Shown one piece after another: positions 51,876 through 60,182 of a stretch of 64,000 nucleotides of DNA. The notes under the pieces are model-generated. The model worked only from the letters and a program-made list of their open reading frames with translations, was not told the origin of the DNA and made no database searches. This DNA is from Gammaproteobacteria bacterium. Its GTDB lineage: Bacteria; Pseudomonadota; Gammaproteobacteria; Xanthomonadales; Xanthomonadaceae. The position numbers and the translations under genes were made by a program. Position 1 is the first letter of the stretch. Every line of letters starts with the position of its first letter. The DNA lies in assembly GCA_025352045.1 (NCBI GenBank), contig JANXUD010000095.1, positions 1 through 64,000 on the forward strand. Reading direction: 5' to 3'.

Positions 51876-53063
51876 ATGAACCCTGGTCCCGATCCGCTGC
51901 GCGCAGGCCGCGCGCTCTGCCTGTCGGGCGGCGGCTTCCGCGCCGCCATCTTCCATCTCGGCGCCATGCACCGCTTGCACGCATCGGGTCGCCTGCACCG
52001 CCTGGACGCGATCAGTGCCGTGTCCGGCGGTAGCCTGGCGGCGGCCTGGCTGGCCACGCGCTACGTCACCGGGCGCCGCGATCCGCGCGAACGCTTCGCC
52101 GACTGGTGCGCGCGCATCGATTTCCTTGCCGAGGTGGTCGAGCCTTTCCGCGCCGTGGCCGCGCGCGACCTGCGCACCCTGCCGGTGTTGCTGACCCTGC
52201 CCTGGAACTGGCTCTGGCCGTCCACCCGCGTGCGCCTGCTCGAGGCGAACTACGCGCAGGTGTTCGACGGCCTGGAGCTGCGCGACCTGCCGGCGCATCC
52301 ACGGTTCGTGTTCTGCGCAACCGACCTGACCTTCGGCGTGAACTGGGAATTCTCGCGCCGGCGCTGCGGCGACTTCCAGGCCGGCTACCTGCGCCGGCAC
52401 GGCAAGATCGCGCTGGCGACCGCGGTCGCGGCCTCGTCCTGTTTCCCCCCGCTGTTCGGCCCGCTGCGCCTGCCCGTGCATGCGGAGGATTTCCTCCAGG
52501 GCCGGCATTGCGGCGCGTCGGGGGACCACCTGCGCGACCGCCTCGAGTTGAGCGACGGCGGTGTCTACGACAACCTAGCCACCGAGCCGGTGATCAAGCG
52601 TTGCCGCGAGATCCTGGTGTCGGACGCCGGCGCACCGTTCGCCTTCGCCGCGGGCGAACACGCGCTGCGGCGCCTGCTGCGCTACGCCAGCGTGATCGGC
52701 AACCAGGCGGTGGCCCTGCGCAAGCGCCTGTTTTTCGGCGGATTGCGCGCCGGCGAATTCGAAGGCGGCTACTGGAACCTCGCCGATCGCCGCGATGCCG
52801 GCGCCGCCGGCTACAGCCTGGGACTGTGCGCGGAGCGGATCGCGCGCATCCGCACCGACCTGGACGGGTTCACCGATGCCGAGTTCGAGATCCTGGTCAA
52901 CCATGGCTGGTTCAGTTGCCTGGATGGGCTGGCGCCGGGCGGCGCGGAGGGGAATGCGCCCTGGCCGTATCCGGCGTGGTCGGGCGAAGACGCCGTGCGC
53001 CGGGCGCTGCGGCACAGCCATCGCCGCCTGTGGCATCGGCGTTGGTGGCAGAATCGCGGCTAG
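51876..53063 (+). CDS. Patatin-like phospholipase
   Basis: 395 residues from the ATG at 51876. Patatin motifs: oxyanion ALCLSGGGFRAAIFHLG near the N-terminus, nucleophile Ser in AISAVSGGSLAAAWLA (G-G-S-L in place of G-x-S-x-G, a form common in bacterial homologues), and the catalytic dyad Asp in ELSDGGVYDNLA. It likely hydrolyses acyl chains from phospholipids. No signal peptide is visible, so it may be cytosolic or membrane-bound, or secreted by another route. It is followed 18 bases later by the YiiX-type gene. Confidence 0.9.
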   Translation: MNPGPDPLRAGRALCLSGGGFRAAIFHLGAMHRLHASGRLHRLDAISAVSGGSLAAAWLATRYVTGRRDPRERFADWCARIDFLAEVVEPFRAVAARDLRTLPVLLTLPWNWLWPSTRVRLLEANYAQVFDGLELRDLPAHPRFVFCATDLTFGVNWEFSRRRCGDFQAGYLRRHGKIALATAVAASSCFPPLFGPLRLPVHAEDFLQGRHCGASGDHLRDRLELSDGGVYDNLATEPVIKRCREILVSDAGAPFAFAAGEHALRRLLRYASVIGNQAVALRKRLFFGGLRAGEFEGGYWNLADRRDAGAAGYSLGLCAERIARIRTDLDGFTDAEFEILVNHGWFSCLDGLAPGGAEGNAPWPYPAWSGEDAVRRALRHSHRRLWHRRWWQNRG

Positions 53064-53081
53064 TCCTATCGGGGGGAGCGG

Positions 53082-53882
53082 ATGAGCCTGCTGCGGATGT
53101 TGGGCCGGCGCCTGGCGCATTTCCTGTCCAAGCCGCGCGACGGACTGGCCCACCTGCCCACCAGCTCGCCGGACCAGGTGGCGGCGACGCTGCGCAAGGG
53201 CGATGTCCTGCTGGTGGAAGGGACCAGCCGCTTTTCCAGCGCGATCAAGTTCCTGACCCAGAGCACCTGGTCGCATGCCGCCCTGTACATCGGCGACCAC
53301 CTCGGCGCGCCGGCGGCCGGCAAGCCGGCGCTGGTGCTGTGCGACGTGGATGTGAATGATGGCGTGCGCCTGATCCCGCTGGAGGAATTCGCCGGGCTGC
53401 ACACGCGCATCTGCCGGCCAGTGGGACTGGGTGAGGCGGAGATCGAGGCCCTGGTGACCTACATGGTCTCGCGCGTGGGCTACAGCTATGACCTCAAGAA
53501 CGTCTTCGACCTGGCGCGCTACCTGGTGCGCACGCCGCCGGTGCCCGACAGCGTCAAGCGGCGCATGATCGCCCTGGGCAGCGGCGAACCGACCCGTGCG
53601 ATCTGCTCGACCTTGCTGGCGCAGGCATTCGCATCGATCCGCTATCCGATCCTGCCCGAAGTCGAACTGCACGATCCGGCCACGCCCGGCGCACAAGTGG
53701 CCCGCGACGAGATCCTGCACATCCGCCATTACAGCCTGTACGTGCCGCGCGATTTCGACACCTCGCCGTTCTTCCAGATCGTCAAGCCGCGCATCGCCGG
53801 CGGCTTCGACTTCCGGCGCCTGGTCTGGGGACAGGAAAGCGAAGGCGTCGCCGACGCGCCGTTCTGGATCCCGGAGGCCTGA
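53082..53882 (+). CDS. YiiX/YebB-like permuted papain-fold hydrolase
   Basis: 266 residues, ATG after GGGGGGAGCGG. The permuted NlpC/P60-like fold shows GDVLLVEGTSRFSSAIKFLT and STWSHAALYIGDHLG (conserved His) early, and the catalytic Cys in RAICSTLLAQAFASI near the end. These proteins are thought to act on lipid or peptidoglycan bonds; some remove acyl groups from lipids. The stop overlaps the start of the next gene by 1 base (TGATG), so an operon with the alpha/beta hydrolase is clear. Confidence 0.85.
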   Translation: MSLLRMLGRRLAHFLSKPRDGLAHLPTSSPDQVAATLRKGDVLLVEGTSRFSSAIKFLTQSTWSHAALYIGDHLGAPAAGKPALVLCDVDVNDGVRLIPLEEFAGLHTRICRPVGLGEAEIEALVTYMVSRVGYSYDLKNVFDLARYLVRTPPVPDSVKRRMIALGSGEPTRAICSTLLAQAFASIRYPILPEVELHDPATPGAQVARDEILHIRHYSLYVPRDFDTSPFFQIVKPRIAGGFDFRRLVWGQESEGVADAPFWIPEA

Positions 53883-54802
53883 TGGCAGGCGCTGCGCCGG
53901 CCGGCCAATCGGTGCCGGTGCCAGTCCCCGTGGAGACCGGAGACGGCATGCGCATCGCCGCGCTGCGCTTCGACGTCGGCGCCAGCCGGGCGCCGCGCGC
54001 GCGCCTGGTGGTCGCGCCCGCGATGGGCATCCACCAGGGCTTCTACCAGGCGTTCGCGCGCTGGCTGGCCGGGCAGGGCATCGAAGCCTGGACGTTCGAT
54101 TATCGCGGCACCGGTGCCTCCTGGCCGCGGCCGATGCGTGGCGCGCCGGGTACGCTCGACCTGTGGTGCCGCCAGGACTACGACGCGGTGCTGCGCCATG
54201 TCGCGGCCTTGCAGCCCGCCGCGCCCCTGTTCGCGCTAGGCCACAGTTTCGGCGGCCAATGCGCGCCCCTGCTGCCATCGCGGCACCTGTTGGCCGGGCT
54301 GGTGAACATCACCGTGGGCAGTGGCGCCATGCGCCACAACACCGCGCCGACGCGGCGCCGGGCGCCCTTGCTCTGGTATGTCCTGGTGCCGCTGCTGTGC
54401 CCCCTGTTCGGCTATTTCCCGGGCGCACGCCTGGGTGTCATCGGCGACGTGCCGACCGGCGCGATGCGGCAGTGGCGCCGCTGGTGCCTGTCGCCGGACT
54501 ACCTGCTGGGTGCCGAACCCGACGCGCGCGCCGCCTACGCCAGCGCAACCTACCCCGTGTTCTCGCTCAGCTTCGCCGACGACGAACTGCTGTTGCCCGC
54601 GGGATCGGACATGATCCACGCGGCCTATCGCCTTGCGGACGTGGACTATCGCGTGCTGGCGCCTGGCGACGTGGGGATGGCGCGGATCGGCCACGTCGGC
54701 TTCTTTCGCGCGGGTTCGGAGGCGACGCTCTGGCCCCTGGTGTTGGGCTGGCTGGATGCGCGCGCCGCCGGCCTGGCCGCCGCCTCGCCCGTATCCATTT
54801 AG
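53882..54802 (+). CDS. Alpha/beta hydrolase (serine nucleophile)
   Basis: 306 residues, start overlapping the preceding stop by 1 base. Alpha/beta hydrolase fold: VVAPAMGIHQGFYQAFARWL, TFDYRGTGASWPRP, nucleophile elbow ALGHSFGGQCAPL (G-H-S-F-G), acid in FADDELLL (Asp) and His in ARIGHVGFFRAG. A YheT/abhydrolase-like lipase or esterase; with the patatin and YiiX-type genes upstream, it may work on the same lipids. No signal peptide. Confidence 0.88.
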   Translation: MAGAAPAGQSVPVPVPVETGDGMRIAALRFDVGASRAPRARLVVAPAMGIHQGFYQAFARWLAGQGIEAWTFDYRGTGASWPRPMRGAPGTLDLWCRQDYDAVLRHVAALQPAAPLFALGHSFGGQCAPLLPSRHLLAGLVNITVGSGAMRHNTAPTRRRAPLLWYVLVPLLCPLFGYFPGARLGVIGDVPTGAMRQWRRWCLSPDYLLGAEPDARAAYASATYPVFSLSFADDELLLPAGSDMIHAAYRLADVDYRVLAPGDVGMARIGHVGFFRAGSEATLWPLVLGWLDARAAGLAAASPVSI

Positions 54803-54847
54803 CGGCGCGCTGCTATCCTCGGGCTCCCGTCCTGGAGGAGCTGCCCC

Positions 54848-56188
54848 ATGCCTGTCCCGGCCCGGTCTGCCCCGGCGGCAATCGCCCTCGCGCTGCTGCT
54901 TCTCGCTGTCGATGCCCGTGCGGCGACGAATGCGACGCCCGCGCCTTCCTGCGAGTCCCTCGATCCCGCGCGCCGCGTGGAGTTCCTCGGTACGCCGCGG
55001 CGCGAAGTCCCCGACCTGGGCAGCGCGGCCACCAGCCGTCTGGATGCACAGCTGGCGCGCGGCGCCTGCCGTGCCACCGCGAATGCCGGCGTGGACGCGC
55101 TGCTCGCCGCGAACGCGGACGATCCGGTGGCCAGTTACCTCGACGCGCGCCGCGACCTGCTCGACGCCCGGCGCGAAGTCGCCGAACGCAAGTTGCAGGC
55201 GGTGCTCTCGCGCAACGCGGGGTTCGCGCCAGCCCAGGTGCTGCTGGCACAGGCCCTGCTTGAACGCGAGCAGCGCAGCCAGGCGCGGGCGTTGCTCGAT
55301 GCCGCTGACGCCGCCGCGCCCGGCGACCTGCGCGCGGCATTCCTGCGCCTGCGGCTCGACGCGCTGGACGCGCCCAAGGGTCCTGGCGTCGGCCAGTTGT
55401 CGCAAGTATTGCGCGATCCGGGAATGACTCCCGAACTGCGCGAGATGGCCGGCGAGACCCTGCTGTACGCACGCGCCCTGGAATTTGGCGAGAAGGAGGC
55501 CGCGCTGCGCGAAGCACTCCGCTTCGAGTCGCAGACGCCGCTGTGGAGCAAGCGCCTCAAGCTGGGCCGGTTCCTGGCCGAGGACGCCAACAAGCCCGCC
55601 GCCGCGCGTGAGGTCCTGCAGCAGGTGCTGGATTCGGCCGCGCCGGCGCCGGCGAAGGACGATGCGCGCGTGCTGGTCGCGGAAACCTGGCTGCTCGACG
55701 CCGCCGCGCTCGATCCGCGACCTGGTGCGCGCAACGCCAGCCAGGTCGCCAATGCGAGAGCCGCCGTGGGCGGCAACCTGCTGCCGGTGGCCAAGCGCAT
55801 CGGGCAGTGGCACAACCTCGCGCAGCTGGAGCCCTTCGTGGCGGGTGTCGCCGATCCCGACGTCCGCGATGGCGCCGGGCAGACCGCGCTGTGCCGTGCG
55901 ACCCACGCCCTCGATGCAATCGCCGTGGCCGCGGCGCTGGTTGCGGGCGCCGCAGTGGACGGCGACTGCGCCGGCGCCACCGCCCTGGCCTATGTCGTGC
56001 GCGCGGGCCCGGGCGACTGGGCGCGCAAGCGCGCCGTTGTCCAGGTGCTGCTCGCGCATCACGCCAATCCCGATCCCGGCCTGTATCCCGGGGCCAGCTA
56101 TACCGCGCGCAGCTTCTGCGCCGACAACTTCCCCGACTGCCAGCGCGAGTTGCTGCCACTGCTGGATGCGGCCAGGGCCGCGCGCTGA
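54848..56188 (+). CDS. Exported TPR/ankyrin-like repeat protein
   Basis: 446 residues, ATG with GGAGGAG upstream; signal peptide ends near DARA. Residues about 85-310 are helical repeats of TPR character (AERKLQAVLSRNAGFAPAQ, LLAQALLEREQRSQARALLD, LGRFLAEDANKPAAAREVLQ). Residues about 335-440 hold ankyrin-like units: AGVADPDVRDGAGQTALCRA, AAALVAGAAVDGDCAGATAL and VQVLLAHHANPDPGLYPG. It is probably periplasmic and serves protein-protein contacts. A 9-bp hairpin follows at 56229-56250. Confidence 0.78.
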   Translation: MPVPARSAPAAIALALLLLAVDARAATNATPAPSCESLDPARRVEFLGTPRREVPDLGSAATSRLDAQLARGACRATANAGVDALLAANADDPVASYLDARRDLLDARREVAERKLQAVLSRNAGFAPAQVLLAQALLEREQRSQARALLDAADAAAPGDLRAAFLRLRLDALDAPKGPGVGQLSQVLRDPGMTPELREMAGETLLYARALEFGEKEAALREALRFESQTPLWSKRLKLGRFLAEDANKPAAAREVLQQVLDSAAPAPAKDDARVLVAETWLLDAAALDPRPGARNASQVANARAAVGGNLLPVAKRIGQWHNLAQLEPFVAGVADPDVRDGAGQTALCRATHALDAIAVAAALVAGAAVDGDCAGATALAYVVRAGPGDWARKRAVVQVLLAHHANPDPGLYPGASYTARSFCADNFPDCQRELLPLLDAARAAR

Positions 56189-56228
56189 GCCGAGAACTGG
56201 GTCGCGGATCGCGCATGCGGAGGCCGGC

Positions 56229-56250
56229 GCATCCGTAGAAGTACGGATGC
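56229..56250. terminator. Hairpin between TPR/ankyrin gene and pilU
   Basis: A perfect 9-base-pair stem (56229-56237 with 56242-56250) with a GAAG loop. No T-run follows, so it is a weak terminator candidate or an mRNA-stabilising hairpin. Confidence 0.35.
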
Positions 56251-56318
56251 CTGGCGCGCCACGCGGGCCGGCCGCGGTGACATGATCGTGGCCTGGAACC
56301 CGCCGGAAGCACGCCACC

Positions 56319-57626
56319 ATGTCCAACCTGAGCGAAGACCAGGCCCGCGCCTACATGCACAAGCTGCTGGGCGCGATGGCGCAGCAGGGCGGCTCCGACC
56401 TGTTCATCGCCAACGACTTCCCGCCCAGCATCAAGCTCAATGGACGGATGCAGCCGCTGATCCAGCAGAAGCTCAACGGCGAGGTGACCCGCCAGCTGGC
56501 GATGGCGATGATGAACGAGTCGCAGCGCGAGGAATTCGCCCGCGAGTTCGAATGCAACTTCGCGATCGCCGTACCGGGGTTGCAGCGCTTCCGGGTCAAC
56601 GTCTTCGTCCAGCAGCAGCAGGTGGGCATGGTGCTGCGGACCATTGCCGCCGAAATCCCGAACTTCGACAAATTGCGCTTACCGGAGATCCTGCGCGACG
56701 TGGTCATGGGCAAGAACGGACTGGTGCTGGTGGTCGGCGGCACCGGCTCGGGCAAGTCCACGTCGCTTGCGGCCATGCTCGACCACCGCAACAGCAGCTC
56801 GGCCGGGCACATCATCACCATCGAGGACCCGGTCGAATACGCCCATGCCTCCAAGAACTGCCTGGTCACCCACCGCGAGGTCGGCGTGGACACGCACAGC
56901 TGGCACAAGGCGCTGAAGAACACCCTGCGCCAGGCGCCGGACGTGATCCTGATCGGCGAGATCCGCGATGCCGAAACGATGGAACATGCCATCGCCTTCG
57001 CCGAAACCGGCCACCTGTGCCTGAGCACGCTGCACGCCAACAGCGCCAGCCAGACCATCGAGCGGATCATCAACTTCTTCCCCGAGGAGCGCCGCGCCCA
57101 GCTGCTGATGGACCTGTCTGCGAACCTGCGCGCGATCGTGTCCCAGCGCCTGGTGCGGACCGAGGACGGCAAGGGCCGGGTGGCCGCCGTCGAAGTGCTG
57201 ATCAATACGCCTTCCATCGCCGAGCGGATCTTCCGCGGGGAGTTCAACGAGTTGAAGGGGGTGATGAACAAGTCCCGCGAGCTGGGCATGCGCACGTTCG
57301 ACTGGGCGCTGTTCGAGCTCTACAACGAACACCTGATTTCCTACGAGGAGGCGATCCGCAACGCCGACTCGGCCAACGAGCTGCGCCTGAACATCAAGCT
57401 CAAGAGCAAGCGCGGGGAACCGGCGGGGAAGGTCGGCATGGACCTCACCATGGAGGCCATGCCTACGGAAGAGGAACTGGCCGAACTGCGGCGGCAGGAA
57501 CTGGCGCGGCAGGAGGAGAAGCGCAAGGAACTCGAGGCCGACCGGCTGGCCAGGTTGCGGGAGAAACGCAATGTCGGCGACCAGGTCGAGGAGCGCCGGC
57601 ACCTGCTGGAGGCGCGGGTGGTCTGA
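56319..57626 (+). CDS. pilU: Twitching-motility ATPase, PilU type
   Basis: 435 residues. Secretion-type ATPase: Walker A VGGTGSGKSTS, Asp box IIGEIRDAETMEHAIAFAE-like (LIGEIRDAETMEHAIAFAE), His box GHLCLSTLHANSASQT, and the NFFPEERRAQLLMDLSANLR region. PilU retraction ATPases have the tail seen here (NADSANELRLNIKLKS) plus a charged coiled-coil of about 60 residues; PilT is shorter and has a different tail. It should power retraction of type IV pili together with PilT, which is not in the window. Confidence 0.9.
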   Translation: MSNLSEDQARAYMHKLLGAMAQQGGSDLFIANDFPPSIKLNGRMQPLIQQKLNGEVTRQLAMAMMNESQREEFAREFECNFAIAVPGLQRFRVNVFVQQQQVGMVLRTIAAEIPNFDKLRLPEILRDVVMGKNGLVLVVGGTGSGKSTSLAAMLDHRNSSSAGHIITIEDPVEYAHASKNCLVTHREVGVDTHSWHKALKNTLRQAPDVILIGEIRDAETMEHAIAFAETGHLCLSTLHANSASQTIERIINFFPEERRAQLLMDLSANLRAIVSQRLVRTEDGKGRVAAVEVLINTPSIAERIFRGEFNELKGVMNKSRELGMRTFDWALFELYNEHLISYEEAIRNADSANELRLNIKLKSKRGEPAGKVGMDLTMEAMPTEEELAELRRQELARQEEKRKELEADRLARLREKRNVGDQVEERRHLLEARVV

Positions 57627-57627
57627 T

Positions 57628-57879
57628 TCAGCGCCGGACCGAGGCCACCGGATTCTCGTCCAGGTGGCCGTCCGGCAGGAGCACGGCCATGCGCCGGTGG
57701 TCGGGATCGTAGACCCAGGCCTGGGGCAGGGGCTGGCCGTCGCGACGGATGAACTTGAGCGACCAGCCGAAGCGTTCCAGCACGCTCAATGCCTCGCGCT
57801 GCGCCTCGTTGAGGGCGTAACGCAACGCGGAGGAACCGGGTGCCTGGTGATGACGACGCTCGAGGAGGCTGATGGACAC
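57628..57879 (-). CDS. Small conserved hypothetical protein
   Basis: 83 residues, convergent with pilU and only 1 base from its stop. SSALRYALNEAQREALSVLERFGWSLKFIRR looks like a helix, and PLPQAWVYDPDHRRMAVLLPDG a strand pair; the shape is typical of small uncharacterised Lysobacterales proteins with no known role. Read with moderate confidence because the frame is short. Confidence 0.6.
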   Translation of the reverse strand: MSISLLERRHHQAPGSSALRYALNEAQREALSVLERFGWSLKFIRRDGQPLPQAWVYDPDHRRMAVLLPDGHLDENPVASVRR

Positions 57880-58019
57880 GGGTGACTCCCGAATGCGGTG
57901 GAGGATGGAACGGCGGGACGCGGGGCGATCCTGCGCGGCGCGTGGGGCGGAGCATCATTGATCCACGGGTCGATTCTCAGTGCGCGAACGCACACTCCGC
58001 GTTTCCCGTCTGCGTGCGT

Positions 58020-60050
58020 TCAGCCGCCCGGGTGCGCCGCAGCGGCCGCAACGGCCTTCGACTCGGCTTTCTCCACCGGGCCGGGGCCGCCCTGGCAGGC
58101 GATGTCCTTGCCCTTGCCAGGACCGGTTTCAAAGGTCGCAAGCAGCGCTGCCGGCGGCGTCAGCGTGGCCAGCAGGGCGGCGGCAATGCCGCGCAAAGTG
58201 ATCTTCTTCACGTCCGCGTGGAAGCCGGGATCCTTGAACGTGCCGTCCACGCGCAGTGGAGCGCGCAAGGCGAGGATGCTGTGGTCCTTGGGCTGCGGCT
58301 TCAGGGTCAGGTCGAGGGTCTCGTCGCGAAGGTTGATGGTGCCGGCGCCGAAGATCACCGTGTCCGTGGTGTCGAAGGCCAGGCGCTGGGCGCGCATCAG
58401 CCCGTTGCTCACGCCGAACTGGCTGAAGGCGCAGCGCACCGGCACGGTGTGGTCGCCGGTGATCAGGAATTTCAGCGACTCCGCGATATCGATGCCGGCG
58501 TATTCCAGCAACAGGTTGCTGATCCGCCCGCTGCCCATCAGCAGGCCGACGTCGCCGTCGGCATGCCCCAGCATGGTCGCCACCGAGTTGCCATTGCCGT
58601 GCAGGTCGATGTCGCCGCCGATGCGGCCGACGCTGGTGTCGGTCAGGTCGCGGCCGGGGAAGAGCTTGGGCAGTTGAAGGCCGCGGGCGTGGATCTTCGC
58701 GCTGGTCAGCAGGGTGTCCTGGCGCGCGTCCATGCGCAGCCGGCTGCTGATCTCGCCGCCGGCGGCCTGGAAGCTGATCGGATCAAGCCGCAGTACCGCG
58801 TCGTCCACGAACAGGTGCGCATCCATGCTCTCGATCGGCAGCGAGGGCGCATTCACGCGCTTGGCGCGCAGGCGCACGTCGGCGTCCATGTGGCGCAGCT
58901 TGGCCAGTTCGAAGGGCGTGTCCGGAAGCACGCGCGGGCTGGCTTTGCGCGCGTCCGCCTGCTTGCGCTGCCCGGGCGTTGCGGTTTCGCCGCCATGCGC
59001 CTGCGGCGCCGCGCCGATGAAGCCGGCGAGGTCGTCGAAGTCCAGGCGCCTGGAGACCATGTCGGCCTTGAGGAAGGGACGCTGGCCCCCGGTGCGCAGG
59101 CTGAGGTCGCCGGCCAGGTCGCTGTCGCCGACCTTGCCGCTGAAGCGGTCGTAGTGCCAGGTATGGTCCTCTCGCGTCAGCAGGCCCTGCAGGCGATAGG
59201 GCGGCGAGTCCGGCAGCGCGATGCCCAGCAGCGGAAAGAGCAGGGACAGGTTCGGGCCGCGCAAGCCGAAGTCCAGCTTGAAGCCGTGCATCTGCAGGCC
59301 AGCCAGGGTGCCCTTGGCGGTGGCGGACGTCGCACCGGCCGTGGCGTGCATGTCGATGCGGTAGGGCTGACCGGGATCGGCCAGATGGAGCGGCGAGTCG
59401 ATCCGCCCGGCGACCAGCACGTCGTTGCCGGTGTACAGACCCTTGCCGTCCAGCACGAGCGGTGCGACGCGCGCATCGGCATCGCGCTGTCCACTGCGCA
59501 CCGAAAAGACCAGGTCGGTGTGCACGCGCGGATCGCGGACGCGGACCGTGCCGGTGCCGACCTCCAGGTCGCGGATTTCCGGCCAGCTCGCTTCGCCATG
59601 GGGGAACACCCAATTGGCGCGACCGTCGGGGAGGTGCTCCAGCAGCAGCTTCGGGTCGGTCAGCCGGACCTCGGACAGGATCCAGTCGTGCCGCAGCAAT
59701 AGCGGGATCAACTCCACCCGCAACTGCAACCTGCCGGCGCTGGCCATCAGCGGCTCGCTTGCGCCCGGCAGGTTGCCAAGGCGCAGCCCGTCCAACGTGA
59801 TCCGCGGCTTGAGCCCGAGCTTGACGCTCAGGTCGCCGTCGATGTGGAAGGTGCGTCCGGTGGCGGCGCTGACCCGTCGTTCGATCGGATGCTTGAGCAT
59901 GTTCCAGTCGAACAGCAGCACGGCCGCGACCAGGGCCAGCGCCAGCGCGGCAAACACGGCAAGCACGCGGTGGCGGCGCGGGGCGGCGCGCCAGCGCTCG
60001 CGCAGCGGTTGGCGGGGAAGTGCTGGAGCGGTCTGCACCTTGACGTCCAT
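58020..60050 (-). CDS. AsmA-family outer-membrane/lipid-transport protein
   Basis: 676 residues with one N-terminal membrane helix (about 27-48) and the AsmA opening (RRVSAATGRTFHIDGDLSVKLGLKP, RITLDGLRLGNLPG). The body is a repeated beta-groove (LVLDGKGLYTGNDVLVAGRI, DSDLAGDLSLRTGGQRPFL, LRMDARQDTLLTSAKIHARG) and the C-terminal AsmA segment FGAGTINLRDETLDLTLKPQPKDHSILALR is intact. AsmA-like proteins bridge inner and outer membranes and move phospholipids. The last 40 residues are Ala/Lys-rich. The gene is divergent from the degenerate GGDEF-EAL gene. Confidence 0.9.
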   Translation of the reverse strand: MDVKVQTAPALPRQPLRERWRAAPRRHRVLAVFAALALALVAAVLLFDWNMLKHPIERRVSAATGRTFHIDGDLSVKLGLKPRITLDGLRLGNLPGASEPLMASAGRLQLRVELIPLLLRHDWILSEVRLTDPKLLLEHLPDGRANWVFPHGEASWPEIRDLEVGTGTVRVRDPRVHTDLVFSVRSGQRDADARVAPLVLDGKGLYTGNDVLVAGRIDSPLHLADPGQPYRIDMHATAGATSATAKGTLAGLQMHGFKLDFGLRGPNLSLLFPLLGIALPDSPPYRLQGLLTREDHTWHYDRFSGKVGDSDLAGDLSLRTGGQRPFLKADMVSRRLDFDDLAGFIGAAPQAHGGETATPGQRKQADARKASPRVLPDTPFELAKLRHMDADVRLRAKRVNAPSLPIESMDAHLFVDDAVLRLDPISFQAAGGEISSRLRMDARQDTLLTSAKIHARGLQLPKLFPGRDLTDTSVGRIGGDIDLHGNGNSVATMLGHADGDVGLLMGSGRISNLLLEYAGIDIAESLKFLITGDHTVPVRCAFSQFGVSNGLMRAQRLAFDTTDTVIFGAGTINLRDETLDLTLKPQPKDHSILALRAPLRVDGTFKDPGFHADVKKITLRGIAAALLATLTPPAALLATFETGPGKGKDIACQGGPGPVEKAESKAVAAAAAHPGG

Positions 60051-60182
60051 GTCCGGGAATCGCGGCAGGATGGCCCCGGTGGACTGAAGGTCGCTTTAAC
60101 GGGACCTCGCCGCTATGCTCGCTTCCTTGCCACGCACGGATCGTTCCATGCCTCTGTCCACGCCGCGTCTGGCGGATTTCCC

